In this document: positions 26,671 through 35,461 of the stretch, piece by piece | Layout of the letters: each line of letters opens with the position of its first letter | Position numbering within the stretch: position 1 is the first letter of the stretch | Source of the DNA: Phycisphaeraceae bacterium | GTDB taxonomy: Bacteria > Planctomycetota > Phycisphaerae > Phycisphaerales > Phycisphaeraceae | Length of the DNA: 64,000 nt | NCBI GenBank assembly: GCA_020849625.1 | Contig: JADLFV010000050.1 | Coordinates: 1-64,000 of the forward strand | Reading direction: 5' to 3' | Position numbers and translations under genes: made by a program | Notes under the pieces: generated by a model | The model's input: the letters and a program-made list of their open reading frames with translations, nothing else | What the model was told of the DNA's origin: nothing | The model's database searches: none

Positions 26671-27498
26671 ATGCCGCGGGATCTACCAGACTACAATCAT
26701 CCGCCACTTGTCGAGGTTGTTCTTTCGGTGCAATTCGATGAGTTGATCGAGTTTTCTCTGCCACATTTTGGATTACTTTGGCAGAAAAAGTACAGATCAC
26801 AATTCCCACGGACAGAAATTCACCCACCCCTTAATATCTCCACAGAGCGATTTGGTGTACGAAGTTCATCCCGTCCTGTAGTCAAGCTGGAGATGCTTGA
26901 ACCCCCCCCGTTGCCGCGTTTATGGATGCTAAATGACGAATCAGGAGGGCTTATCCAGATACAAACCAACCGTATCGCCTACAACTGGCGCAAGACCCGT
27001 GGGGAATATCCGCACTATGAGACGATTCGGCCAAAATTTGAACTAGCCTTGCGTGAGTTCTGCTCCTTCGTAGAGGAAGAAAACCTAGGCAACGTCACAC
27101 CCAACCAATGTGAAATCACGTATGTAAATCATATTGAACGACATGGCGTTTGGGAGCACCACGGCCAGGTGGAAAAGGTATTCAACTTTTGGTCGCACAG
27201 TCAACACGCAACCGGTCTACCGAACACCCCCGAGAACGTAACGTTCTCAATTAACTATATTCTGCCCTCTCCCACAGGTATTCCCCGGGGGCGGCTTCAC
27301 GTCTCAATGAAGCCCGTGTTCACACGCGACAATGCTGAGCCACTGTTCGAGTTGAAACTTACGGTTAGAGGGTATCCAGGCGACCAATCGCCGCGGGATT
27401 GCCTTGATTTCATGGACCAAGGACACAATTCTATTGTCAGGGGATTTACGGCTATTACCACGCCGGCAATGCACGACGCATGGGGAAGAAAACAATGA
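26671..27498 (+). CDS. TIGR04255-family protein, first gene of a three-gene cassette
   Basis: This 275-residue protein opens with MPRDLPDYNHPPLVEVVLSV and has the spaced motifs of the sporadically distributed TIGR04255 family: a PPLVEV start, GGLIQIQTNRIAYNWR, and ...CEITYVNHIE in the middle. The family has no established function. No membrane segment or known catalytic motif is seen. The DNA is markedly AT-richer than the flanking genes, which suggests recent transfer. An in-frame GTG at 26653 is an alternative start. The stop overlaps the next start (ATGA), so the first two genes are translationally coupled. Confidence 0.8.
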   Translation: MPRDLPDYNHPPLVEVVLSVQFDELIEFSLPHFGLLWQKKYRSQFPRTEIHPPLNISTERFGVRSSSRPVVKLEMLEPPPLPRLWMLNDESGGLIQIQTNRIAYNWRKTRGEYPHYETIRPKFELALREFCSFVEEENLGNVTPNQCEITYVNHIERHGVWEHHGQVEKVFNFWSHSQHATGLPNTPENVTFSINYILPSPTGIPRGRLHVSMKPVFTRDNAEPLFELKLTVRGYPGDQSPRDCLDFMDQGHNSIVRGFTAITTPAMHDAWGRKQ

Positions 27499-28046
27499 CA
27501 ACTACATCGTCAGTAGAATCCCCAATCCTAGATCAACTTACCGAGAAAGATGTTACCCCCGCGCCACCCCCGCTTCACGAGAGTGAAAGTGACCTAATAA
27601 TTGATCGCCGGAGTATCTATTATTATCAAGAACCAAATACTCTTAAAGGATCTGTCGTTATTGCTTCTGGCCAAGGCTCTCCTCCTGTGTGGTTAGAATC
27701 GGTTTTCAAGAACCTTGCTTCCATTGCGAAGCTACCTACCAATTGGGATAGCTACGGCGCAAAGAAGATATCACGTGACGTAATGCGTGAGTCGCTTCTT
27801 GTGCTTTTAGAACTTGGCCCCGACGGTCTCCCTACGCCCTCTGTTGTTCCCACAAGCAATGGAGATATTCAACTCGAGTGGCATGAACTGGGTATCGATA
27901 TGGAAATTGAGATAAAGCCCTACGGGCCTTCGCATATTTACTTTCGGGACTCCGCCACAAATATAGAGGAAGATCTTGAGCTAAAAGGTGATGTTACTGG
28001 CTTGGGCAATCGCCTCCGCGATCTTGCTCGTAGGAGTAGGGGTTGA
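27495..28046 (+). CDS. Uncharacterised protein, second gene of the TIGR04255 cassette
   Basis: This 183-residue soluble protein has no recognised domain. A low-complexity N-terminus leads to a recognisable core: ...SIAKLPTNWDSYGAKKISRD, then VVPTSNGDIQLEWHELGIDMEIEI, a pattern recalled from small proteins beside TIGR04255 genes. The ATG at 27495 overlaps the previous stop by 4 bases and has GGGGAAG about 8 nt upstream. The AT-rich composition is shared with both neighbours. Antitoxin, immunity or adaptor roles are conceivable, but nothing in the sequence decides. Confidence 0.7.
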   Translation: MTTTSSVESPILDQLTEKDVTPAPPPLHESESDLIIDRRSIYYYQEPNTLKGSVVIASGQGSPPVWLESVFKNLASIAKLPTNWDSYGAKKISRDVMRESLLVLLELGPDGLPTPSVVPTSNGDIQLEWHELGIDMEIEIKPYGPSHIYFRDSATNIEEDLELKGDVTGLGNRLRDLARRSRG

Positions 28047-28062
28047 TCCGGGAGAACTGCCT

Positions 28063-28470
28063 GTGGTTTCGTACCAGGACGATCCAACTGTCAAGGATGG
28101 CTGGGATCTGTGGCGTAGGATCAGGCCAGAATGGTGGGTTCCAGATAAAAACATTGGCAGAATGAAGGTTTCATCTGCCGCCTTCACCGATTCAAGCGAT
28201 GGCAGTGGCATGTCGGTGCATCTTGCTGAATTGGTACGAAACTCGGGAGGCGACGAGCGAGATGTTTTGGCCAATTATGCTGGTTGTGGACTCGCTTCCT
28301 TCAAAGCAAGTGTTGCGCGTAAACATGGACAAGGCATTTACCGGCATCCTCGGCCTGAGGATCCCTCTCATGCAGAAGTATTCGGTCCCAAACCTCGATC
28401 TGTACAAAGAGCCTTGGCGAAAGAATGCGTCGTGTTGATCGAACCCGGCCCACCTCTTCAGACAGAGTAA
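28063..28470 (+). CDS. Uncharacterised protein, third gene of the TIGR04255 cassette
   Basis: About 135 residues. Clear family-like blocks are LWRRIRPEWWVPD, MKVSSAAFTDSSDGSGMSVH, LANYAGCGLASFKASVARKHGQGI, and a C-terminal DPSHAEVFGPKPRSVQRALAKE. Conserved-looking Ser, Asp, His and Arg residues hint at an enzyme or nucleic-acid-binding fold, but no family name can be given. The GTG at 28063 has GGGAG 8 nt upstream and sits 17 nt after the preceding stop. An ATG at 27991 would add a hydrophobic stretch that is probably only the shadow of the overlapping gene. Confidence 0.65.
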   Translation: MVSYQDDPTVKDGWDLWRRIRPEWWVPDKNIGRMKVSSAAFTDSSDGSGMSVHLAELVRNSGGDERDVLANYAGCGLASFKASVARKHGQGIYRHPRPEDPSHAEVFGPKPRSVQRALAKECVVLIEPGPPLQTE

Positions 28471-28490
28471 ATCCAAAACAACGTGAATCC

Positions 28491-29162
28491 ATGCCCCTGG
28501 ACATCACCTATCTCGGACACTCCGGCTTCCTCTTTTCCGACGGCACACTCACCCTCGCGGTCGATCCTTACCTGACCGGCAACCCCGTGGCGGTGCAGAA
28601 GCAGGAGGAAATCTACTGCCACTACATCGCCCTGACCCACGGCCACGGCGACCACCTCGGCGACACGATCCCCATCGCCCGCCGCTGCAAGGCCACCGTC
28701 ATCGCGCCTTACGAAGTCTGCAACTACCTCAACGAACAGGGCATCGACAAGACGGATGCGGGCAACCCCGGCGGCCGCATCGAACTGCCCTTCGGATCGA
28801 TCGCCTTCACGCCCGCCATCCATTCCTCCAGCTATGAAGGTCGCTACATGGGCCTCGCCTGCGGCCTGGTCATCCGCATGGGCGACAAGTGCATCTATCA
28901 TGCCGGCGACACGGCGCTGTTCAGCGACATGAAGCTCATCGGCCAGATCGCCAAACCCGACGTCGCGTGTCTGCCCTGCGGCGGCCGCTACACCATGACG
29001 CCGGCTCTGGCGAAGATCGCCGCCGAGTACGTCGCCGCACCGGTCGCCATTCCGATCCACTGGAAAACTTATCCCAAACTGGCCCAGGACATCCGCGACT
29101 TCGCTCCCCAGGGCGTGCGGGTCAAAGCGATGAAACCCGGCGAAACCTGGCGCTGCGAGTAA
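28491..29162 (+). CDS. UPF0173-like metal-dependent hydrolase (metallo-beta-lactamase fold)
   Basis: This 223-residue hydrolase has the short MBL form. It shows MPLDITYLGHSGFLFSDGTL, DPYLTGNP, the zinc motif THGHGDHLGD (H-x-H-x-D-H), a second ligand region TPAIHSS, then YHAGDTALFSDM and the C-terminal IPIHWKTYP. This is typical of the YtkL/UPF0173 family of predicted Zn-dependent hydrolases, whose substrate is unknown. The composition returns to the GC-rich norm, so it probably does not belong to the AT-rich cassette ending 20 nt upstream. Confidence 0.88.
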   Translation: MPLDITYLGHSGFLFSDGTLTLAVDPYLTGNPVAVQKQEEIYCHYIALTHGHGDHLGDTIPIARRCKATVIAPYEVCNYLNEQGIDKTDAGNPGGRIELPFGSIAFTPAIHSSSYEGRYMGLACGLVIRMGDKCIYHAGDTALFSDMKLIGQIAKPDVACLPCGGRYTMTPALAKIAAEYVAAPVAIPIHWKTYPKLAQDIRDFAPQGVRVKAMKPGETWRCE

Positions 29163-29170
29163 CAGAGGTT

Positions 29171-29335
29171 GAACCGCCAGGACGCCAGGAGCGCCAAGAA
29201 ATACATCAAGCAAAGAAATAGCCGCAAAAAGTCGCAGAAGTCGCAAATAGAAAATAGATGTCGGGGGCATCCTTTTTGCGCCTCTTGCGCCTTTTTGCGG
29301 TCAAATCCTTGGCGCTCTTGGCGTCTTGGCGGTTC
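29171..29335. repeat. Composite dispersed repeat, locus B
   Basis: The outer arms GAACCGCCAGGACGCCAGGA (29171) and CTTGGCGCTCTTGGCGTCTT (29308) are the same family as loci A and C. The interior differs, containing a smaller palindromic pair GCCGCAAAAAGTCGCAGAAG / TTTGCGCCTCTTGCGCCTTT. Confidence 0.85.
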
Positions 29336-29365
29336 AAACCGACACACCGGGTCGGCCACTGCCGA

Positions 29366-30265
29366 TCAATCATGATTGCGTTTCGCCCACGTGGTCCACG
29401 CGAACTTCGCCGCCCGGCTCAGGGCCCACCAGTACCAGATACTGATCACAATCAGCAGCAACATTTGACCCGGCAACAACATATAAAGGATACAATCCTC
29501 CATAATATAGCGAAGAAGAAATCTACTTCTAAAGAATGGCATTTGTTCGAGCCAATCCCATATCCATTCATTTGTAACCAGCAAAGTTAAGCCGACGAGC
29601 AATGCCAGTATCACCATGGCGAAATAGATCGCAGCCGCCAGCATCTTGCGCGGCAAACGAGCCGCCAACGTGGCCGCGTGCCGCAGCAAAAAGAACGCGC
29701 CCGCCAGCAAGCACAGCATCATGGTCCACGAACACCACTCCATCGCCTGCTGTACGAAATCCAACTCTAGCCCCCAACCCTCGCGCAGCAAAAACACAAA
29801 CATCAGCACCAGAAACAATCCCAAGGCGACAACCCACGTCCCCCGCGCCAAGCACCGGGCGCTGAAGGGCGACACACGATCGATGCGGCTCGGATCCGGC
29901 CGCGTTGCTTTGATAAAACCATAGATCAACAGCCCGATCGCGGCAGCCTGCGGCAGCACAAATACAATCAGCGGCATGTCCTGGATGTCCAACACCGTTC
30001 CTATCACCGCCGCCAGTGCCAGAAACAGCGCGGACTAAGCAAACAGGTTCAACCCCTCCCAGATGTGCTTGAGCCACCTGGGATCGCAGTAGCGCAGGCG
30101 GTTGCCATAGATGGTGCGGCCGACGGCGGTGCCGCATTCGGGGCAGGCGGCGTCGCGGTGGATGGTGCGCAGGTTGTAGCCACACTTGATGCAGGGCGTC
30201 TCGCTGGTCAGGCGGCCCTGCTCATCGAACGACATCCCAAATTGTTCATCCCCCGCGCTGGTCAT
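29366..30265 (-). pseudogene. Zinc-ribbon multi-pass membrane protein split by an in-frame TAG
   Basis: Residues 1-76 (30265 to 30038) contain a zinc ribbon (CIKCGYNLRTIHRDAACPEC) and an RYCDPRWLKHIWEGLNLFA segment, then a TAG stop at 30035-30037. The same frame then continues without interruption as SALFLALAAVIGTVLDIQDMP for 222 more codons with four to five membrane helices. Ribbon followed by helices is a common planctomycete design, so both parts look like one ancestral gene of about 299 codons. A single substitution such as TGG to TAG would explain it. Alternatives are a sequencing error, readthrough, or two separate proteins restarting at 30007. Confidence 0.7.
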
Positions 30266-30295
30266 GCGAGCATTCTAACCAACTGGACAGAAGTT

Positions 30296-30452
30296 GAACC
30301 GCCAAGACGCCAAGAGCGCCAAGATCAATGGCCAGAATTATGTAACCATAGATTGCGCTGATGACGCAGATGAAGACGGTTTGAATCTGCGCAATCTGTG
30401 TAATCTGCGGTTCCTGCATTCCTTCTTGGCGATCTTGGCGTCTTGGCGGTTT
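30296..30452. repeat. Composite dispersed repeat, locus C
   Basis: The outer arms GAACCGCCAAGACGCCAAGA (30296) and CTTGGCGATCTTGGCGTCTT (30425) flank an interior close to locus A, sharing ATGGCCAGAATTATGTAACC. The right arm runs into the stop codon of the substrate-binding-protein gene. Confidence 0.85.
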
Positions 30453-31437
30453 AATCCGTTTTCGCGGCTAGTGTTTCGGGCGTCACAGCAGCGGAGGGCA
30501 GGATGTACGTCGTCTTGGGCTTGAAGTCTTTGTCCTCCAGGATCTTCATACCCACCTCGACCGCTTTGTCCACGCACAGCGGATAGATGAAGGTGGCGCT
30601 GAGGTAGCCCTTGCGCACGTATTCCTGTCCCTCGTCGGGCAGGCCGTCCACGCCGACGAAGATCACCTGTTTGGCCAGCTCGGGATTCTTCTCCTTGACC
30701 ACCAGGTACGCGCCGTAGGCCATCGGGTCGTTGTGGCCATAGACCACGTCGATGCGACCTTCGGTGGCGTTGTAGGCTTCCTCCATGCGGGTCATGGCTT
30801 CGTTCTGGAACCAGTTGCCGGTGCCGCTGAAGACGGTTTCGATTTCGGGATACTTGTCGAGGATTTCGTAAGCGCCGTCGTGGCGATCGCCGGCCGCCTT
30901 GACGCCTTTCATGCCGGTCAACTCGACGACGCGGCCCTTGGGTGAGCCGTTCTTTTTGGTCAACTGCTCCACAATGAAACGACCAGCCATGCGGCCGATC
31001 TCGACGTTGTCGCAACTGATGAAAGTGGTGTAATTCGGTTGAGCGATGTCTCGCTCGAGGCAGATCGTGGGAATGCCCGCCTCCATGGCCTTGCCCATCA
31101 CGGCGGTGAGCGAGTTGCGCTCGAGGGGCGCGACGATCAGCAGGTCGGGCTGGCGCTGGATGGCGTTTTCAATCTGGCTGATCTGTTTGGCGGCATCGGC
31201 TTGGCCGTCGGTGATGACGAACACGACCTGCGGATACCGGGCGAAGGCCGCGGCGAACTGCTTGTTCTGTTCGGCGCGGTAGGGCTCGGCATTGTTGCAT
31301 TGGCTGAAGATCACCAGGTATTTGGCTGCCTGTTCGCCGGATGCGCCTGCCGGGGCGTTGCCGCTTTCCGTTTTGCCGCAACCGACCAGACAGAGCGAAA
31401 CCGCCAGGACCGCAGCCGTGATCAACCCTCGTTGCAT
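30451..31437 (-). CDS. ABC transporter sugar-type substrate-binding lipoprotein
   Basis: This 328-residue precursor has signal MQRGLITAAVLAVSLCLVGC and lipobox LVGC. It continues as a type-I periplasmic binding protein of the RbsB class (YLVIFSQCNNAEPYRAEQNKQF, DLLIVAPLERNSLTAVMGKA, VYGHNDPMAYGAYLVVKE, VIFVGVDGLPDEGQEYVRKG). It would capture a small sugar or related ligand and hand it to the permease encoded upstream. The start at 31437 has GGGAG 7 nt upstream. It is the last gene of a five-gene minus-strand set with the permease, the ATPase and two M14 peptidases. Confidence 0.9.
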   Translation of the reverse strand: MQRGLITAAVLAVSLCLVGCGKTESGNAPAGASGEQAAKYLVIFSQCNNAEPYRAEQNKQFAAAFARYPQVVFVITDGQADAAKQISQIENAIQRQPDLLIVAPLERNSLTAVMGKAMEAGIPTICLERDIAQPNYTTFISCDNVEIGRMAGRFIVEQLTKKNGSPKGRVVELTGMKGVKAAGDRHDGAYEILDKYPEIETVFSGTGNWFQNEAMTRMEEAYNATEGRIDVVYGHNDPMAYGAYLVVKEKNPELAKQVIFVGVDGLPDEGQEYVRKGYLSATFIYPLCVDKAVEVGMKILEDKDFKPKTTYILPSAAVTPETLAAKTD

Positions 31438-31481
31438 GTTGCATCTCCCTGTTAAATGACCCGTTGCCGGGTAATAGCGTA

Positions 31482-32543
31482 TCAGTTTGTCGTGCTGCCG
31501 CGCCACTGCCGCCACCAGCGGGTGACGGCGCCGAGGGAAATCGTCTGAGCGACCACCGCCAGGATGATGACCAGAGCCATGATCATCGACTGCACGTTGG
31601 CGTCCACGTTGTTCAGGCCGAGGATGTTGGTGAGGATCGCGATGACCAATGCGCCGATGACGGTGCCGGTGACGCTGCCGCGCCCGCCGGCCAAGGAGGT
31701 GCCGCCGATGACGACCACGGCGATGACGCTCAGCTCGGCGGCGATGCCTTCGTTGGGATTGCCGTTGTTGGTGCGGGCACAGGTGAACACACCGGCGACG
31801 CCCGCCAGTAGGCCGGTGAGTGTGTACACAGCCGCCAGCACGCGGCGGGTGGGCAGGCCGGCGTACTGCGCAGCGCGGGCGTTGTCACCCATTGCCCGCA
31901 CATAGCGCCCTAACACCGTGCCCCACAGCAGCAATCCGAACGCGATCGCCAGAAGCAGGAACGCGCCGATGACCACCGACTTCTGTGACATGATGTGGGC
32001 GAAGTGGATCGCTGAATCCGACTGTCCACCCACCAGGCCGATCTGCTCATTGTTGACCACCAGGCGAGCTAAACCGCGGATGCCGATCATGGTCGCCAGG
32101 GTGATGATGAACGGCTGAATGCGCAGCAGGGCGATCAACCCGCCGTTGACCAGCCCCACCAGGCCGCCGGCCACCATGCTTGCGATCATCGCTGTCGCCA
32201 TCGAGGTCTGCTGCTCGACAAGCAGGGTGGCGCAGACGACTGCGGACAGAGCAATGGTGCTGCCGACGCTCAGGTCGATGCCGCCGGTGAGGATGACGAA
32301 GGTCATGCCCAGTGCGATGATGGCCACGGGACTGTTGGCCCGCAGCAGGTCGGTGAGGTTTTCAATCTTCAGAAAGATCGGCCAGTGCTCGACAGTGCAG
32401 GAAAGCCCGAACAGGTTGTAGGTGTATTCACCGCGCGTGCGCGGGCTGAAGATGACCGCGAAGGTGAACAGAATCGCCAGCACGATCAGCGACTGCACCA
32501 GGTCGCGGCGATGTGTGAGGAAATTGGTCAACCACTGTTTCAT
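31482..32543 (-). CDS. ABC transporter permease, RbsC-like
   Basis: This 353-residue inner-membrane protein has eight to ten helices. It carries the BPD_transp_2 hallmark NSPVAIIALGMTFVILTGGIDLSVGS near residue 70 and the C-terminal ELSVIAVVVIGGTSLAGGRGSVTGTVIGAL. It forms the channel of a ribose-type importer with the ATPase encoded 12 nt upstream and the binding protein 44 nt downstream. The specific sugar cannot be inferred. Confidence 0.92.
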   Translation of the reverse strand: MKQWLTNFLTHRRDLVQSLIVLAILFTFAVIFSPRTRGEYTYNLFGLSCTVEHWPIFLKIENLTDLLRANSPVAIIALGMTFVILTGGIDLSVGSTIALSAVVCATLLVEQQTSMATAMIASMVAGGLVGLVNGGLIALLRIQPFIITLATMIGIRGLARLVVNNEQIGLVGGQSDSAIHFAHIMSQKSVVIGAFLLLAIAFGLLLWGTVLGRYVRAMGDNARAAQYAGLPTRRVLAAVYTLTGLLAGVAGVFTCARTNNGNPNEGIAAELSVIAVVVIGGTSLAGGRGSVTGTVIGALVIAILTNILGLNNVDANVQSMIMALVIILAVVAQTISLGAVTRWWRQWRGSTTN

Positions 32544-32555
32544 CGGATGCGTTCC

Positions 32556-34121
32556 TCAACCTGCCTGGGGCCGGGCATGACCTGCGGCGGCGCTGGTGGC
32601 GTGGGTCAGCACCTGCTCCTGCGTGGTTCGCCGGGCATCGAAATCGGCTGCGACGCGCCCTTCGTTGAGCACCACCACGCGATCGCAGCAGCGCAGAAGC
32701 TCGGGCAACTCGCTGCTGACCATCAAAACGGCCTTGCCGCGGCGGGCCAGGTCTTCGATGATGGCGTAAATATCCTCCTTGGCCCCGATGTCCACGCCAC
32801 GCGTGGGGTCATCGAGGAAATACAGATCCGCCTCGCGCAGCAACCAGCGTCCGATCAGCACCTTCTGCTGGTTGCCGCCGCTCAGTGAAGAAACGACCGC
32901 CTGCGGAGCGGCCGCCTTGAGGCGCGTCTGGCGGCCGACGTGATCGGTCTGCTGCGCTTCGCGCCGCCGGCGAATCCAGCCGAGATTATTCAAACTGTCG
33001 AGCACGGCAATCGAGGCGTTCTCGCGTACGCTCATCTGCATCATCAGGCCCTCGGCCTTGCGATCGCGCGGTAGCAGTGCGACGCCGCGCTTCATGGCCT
33101 GCCGCGGGGTGTGGGGCCGATAGGGCTGACCCTTGAGCGTCATCTGCCCGCCGAGGATGGGGTCAAGACCAAAGAGCGCCCGGCCGACCTCGCCGCGCCC
33201 CGCGCCCACCAGGCCAGCCAGTCCCACCACTTCGCCGGCGGCAACTTGCAGCGACACATCGCGCAGTCCGGCCGTGCGCAGGTTATTGATCGAGAGCAGC
33301 GGGCGATCCGTGGCGCAGGCGGCCGCATGGGCGTCGCTGCGCACGTCGTGGCCGATCATCATGCGCACCAGTTCCGCCATGTCGGTCTGTTTCGCCGGGC
33401 GGGTGCCGACGTAGCGGCCGTCGCGCAGCACGGTGATGCGATCGCAGATGCGAAACACCTCGTCCATCTTGTGCGTCACGTACAGACACGCCACCCCGTC
33501 GCGGCGAAGCTGATCAATCACCGCAAACAAACGCTCGACCGCTTCATCGGTCAACGCGCTGGTCGATTCGTCGAACACGATCACCCGGGCGTTCATGGAA
33601 AGAGCGCGGGCGATGGCGACCAGTTGCTGCTGTGCCACGGACAGGCTGTGCACGGGCGTGTGCGGCGAGAGCTCAGACAAACCCACCCGCGACAAGGCCG
33701 GCCGCGCGAACTGGGCCATGGCCCGGTAGCTGACTGCGAATCGCTCCTGGTAGCGCAGGTTGCCGATGGCGATGTTCTCGGCAATCGACAGATGAGCGAA
33801 CAGGTCCAGTTCCTGGAAGATGATGGTCACGCCGAGGCGCTGGGCGTCGAGGGGGTTGCGAATGCTGACCGGCTTGCCATCGATGGTCAGGCGGGCGGCG
33901 GTGGGGGGCAGAGCGCCGGCCAGGACTTTGCCCAGCGTGCTTTTGCCCGCGCCGTTTTCACCCATCAGGGCGTGCACTTCGCCGCCGAAGACATCGAGGC
34001 TCACATCATCCAGCGCCACGACTCCGCCGAAATGCTTGCTCACGCCGCGCGCGGTCAGCAGGGGTTGGCCCGAAGGCGTCATGACTTCATCATAACCGTG
34101 GCCCGGTCGCGGGGCATTCAT
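32556..34121 (-). CDS. ABC transporter ATP-binding protein, RbsA-like (two nucleotide-binding domains)
   Basis: This 521-residue fused ATPase has an N-terminal domain with Walker A GENGAGKST, signature LSVAQQQLVAIARAL and Walker B VIVFDEST. The second domain has the usual degenerate P-loop (GLVGAGRGEVGR), signature LSGGNQQKVLIGRWL and Walker B LYFLDDPTRGVDIGAKEDIY, as in RbsA/MglA. The ATG at 34121 overlaps the stop of the upstream peptidase gene as ATGA, which shows tight translational coupling of the peptidase with the transporter. Confidence 0.93.
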   Translation of the reverse strand: MNAPRPGHGYDEVMTPSGQPLLTARGVSKHFGGVVALDDVSLDVFGGEVHALMGENGAGKSTLGKVLAGALPPTAARLTIDGKPVSIRNPLDAQRLGVTIIFQELDLFAHLSIAENIAIGNLRYQERFAVSYRAMAQFARPALSRVGLSELSPHTPVHSLSVAQQQLVAIARALSMNARVIVFDESTSALTDEAVERLFAVIDQLRRDGVACLYVTHKMDEVFRICDRITVLRDGRYVGTRPAKQTDMAELVRMMIGHDVRSDAHAAACATDRPLLSINNLRTAGLRDVSLQVAAGEVVGLAGLVGAGRGEVGRALFGLDPILGGQMTLKGQPYRPHTPRQAMKRGVALLPRDRKAEGLMMQMSVRENASIAVLDSLNNLGWIRRRREAQQTDHVGRQTRLKAAAPQAVVSSLSGGNQQKVLIGRWLLREADLYFLDDPTRGVDIGAKEDIYAIIEDLARRGKAVLMVSSELPELLRCCDRVVVLNEGRVAADFDARRTTQEQVLTHATSAAAGHARPQAG

Positions 34122-35437
34122 CGCAGCGACTGCATCAGGCTGAGGATGGCCGCGACGTGGCGCTGCTGGTTGTCCAGCAGTTGCTCGGGAGTGACTTGAT
34201 CAGTCAGCGAGGACGCGAGCGCGTCGGGGCTGTGTCGTTCGACGTCGAAGCCGGGCGCGTTGAACTGGCGATAGGACCATGTGGGCAGCGAGCCGGGCGT
34301 GGTCTTGATGCGCAGGTAATCGTGATCGTCTGCTGGATCATCCGGCCGCACGTAGCCACGGGCGTAGGCGTCAAAAACTTCGCGGCAGCGCTGAATGTAC
34401 TCAGCGTCCTCGGCGGCGGCGGCAGGCGCCCACAGGCAGTAACCGGCCACGCTGCACAGGTGATGGTAGCTGAGCACGACCGTCGGCGGATGGTTTTTCA
34501 GAAAAGATACGACCGCCTGCGTCTCCGGCTCGCTGACGGGATAGGGGCCGCGATAGGTGCCCGAATCCGGATCGGCTGACGATCCGCCGTACATGAAGCT
34601 TTCCTTCTCCCAGTCGCCGGGGAAGTTGCGGTTCAGATCGACGGAGATCATGTTGCGGCGCAGATACCAGGGCACGCCCTCGACCGCGTGCTGCCGCTCG
34701 TCGAGGTTCACGCAGGGGATGGCGACGATCGACACGTCGTCGAAAATCTCGCGATGATTTTCCAGCAGGTCGCGCACCGCATAAAGAATCAGCTCCGGCC
34801 CGGCCTCCGATGCGTGAACCGCGCCGATCAAAGCCACGCGCTTGTCCGAATCGCCCACCGTCAAGCCCCAGATGTCCCGCCCCTGCAGCGTGCGCCCGGC
34901 GACCGCCACCTTCATCATGTCGGGGAAATCCTCCTGCAGTTTGCGGGTCGCCGCGGCGACTTTGTCCATCGGCCACCATACGCGCGGATCGCGCACCCGC
35001 ACGCCCACCGGCCCGTTGGGCGCGCCGCCCGGCAGGCCCACCCAGTAGGCATAGGTCGCGCCCACCGTCACGTTTTCATCCACCCAACGGAAACTGCGCT
35101 TGACGTTGACCTGCACGGGGCCTTCGTGGATCAGGTCGTCATCGCTACAGGTCAGGCCGTGGAAATACTCGTCGCGATCCTTGCCGAACAGAAAGTCCAC
35201 CTGCCGGCGATAGATGCGCACGTGCTCGAACAGCGGCTGATCCTTGTCGTCGTACCACGGGCCGCGCATGAACGTGAGAGAGACGTTGCCATCTTCGACC
35301 CGCGCCCGCAGGAAGATGAACTGTTTGTGCTGGGCGACGTATGCCGCATCCGCGGGTTGTTCCTCCGATCGCGCCGGTGGCGATGATGCGACGACCATCC
35401 ACATCATGATCAGGCACGTGATCGCAACTTTGTTCAT
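34118..35437 (-). CDS. Secreted M14-family zinc carboxypeptidase
   Basis: This 439-residue precursor starts with a signal peptide (MNKVAITCLIMMWMVVASSPPARS) and a roughly 130-residue beta-rich N-terminal domain. The M14 catalytic domain follows: zinc ligands H208 and E211 (GAVHASEAGPE), substrate-binding Asn-Arg in DLNRNFP (267-273), the third ligand at H325 or H326 (LSYHH) and general base E400 (GFDVERHS). It should act in the periplasm or outside the cell on peptide or amide C-termini. It is a tandem paralogue of the next gene, and its stop overlaps the transporter ATPase start. Confidence 0.88.
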   Translation of the reverse strand: MNKVAITCLIMMWMVVASSPPARSEEQPADAAYVAQHKQFIFLRARVEDGNVSLTFMRGPWYDDKDQPLFEHVRIYRRQVDFLFGKDRDEYFHGLTCSDDDLIHEGPVQVNVKRSFRWVDENVTVGATYAYWVGLPGGAPNGPVGVRVRDPRVWWPMDKVAAATRKLQEDFPDMMKVAVAGRTLQGRDIWGLTVGDSDKRVALIGAVHASEAGPELILYAVRDLLENHREIFDDVSIVAIPCVNLDERQHAVEGVPWYLRRNMISVDLNRNFPGDWEKESFMYGGSSADPDSGTYRGPYPVSEPETQAVVSFLKNHPPTVVLSYHHLCSVAGYCLWAPAAAAEDAEYIQRCREVFDAYARGYVRPDDPADDHDYLRIKTTPGSLPTWSYRQFNAPGFDVERHSPDALASSLTDQVTPEQLLDNQQRHVAAILSLMQSLR

Positions 35438-35461
35438 GTGCTTCTCCCAGACAGCCTTGGT

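Noticed and set aside
28491-29162. Metallo-hydrolase as fourth member of the TIGR04255 cassette
   Set aside because: Composition returns to the GC-rich norm and the UPF0173 family is widespread on its own, so membership is not supported.
22486-30452. CRISPR array suspected from repeated short units
   Set aside because: The repeats are inverted arms of composite intergenic elements. There is no regular repeat-spacer pattern and no cas gene.
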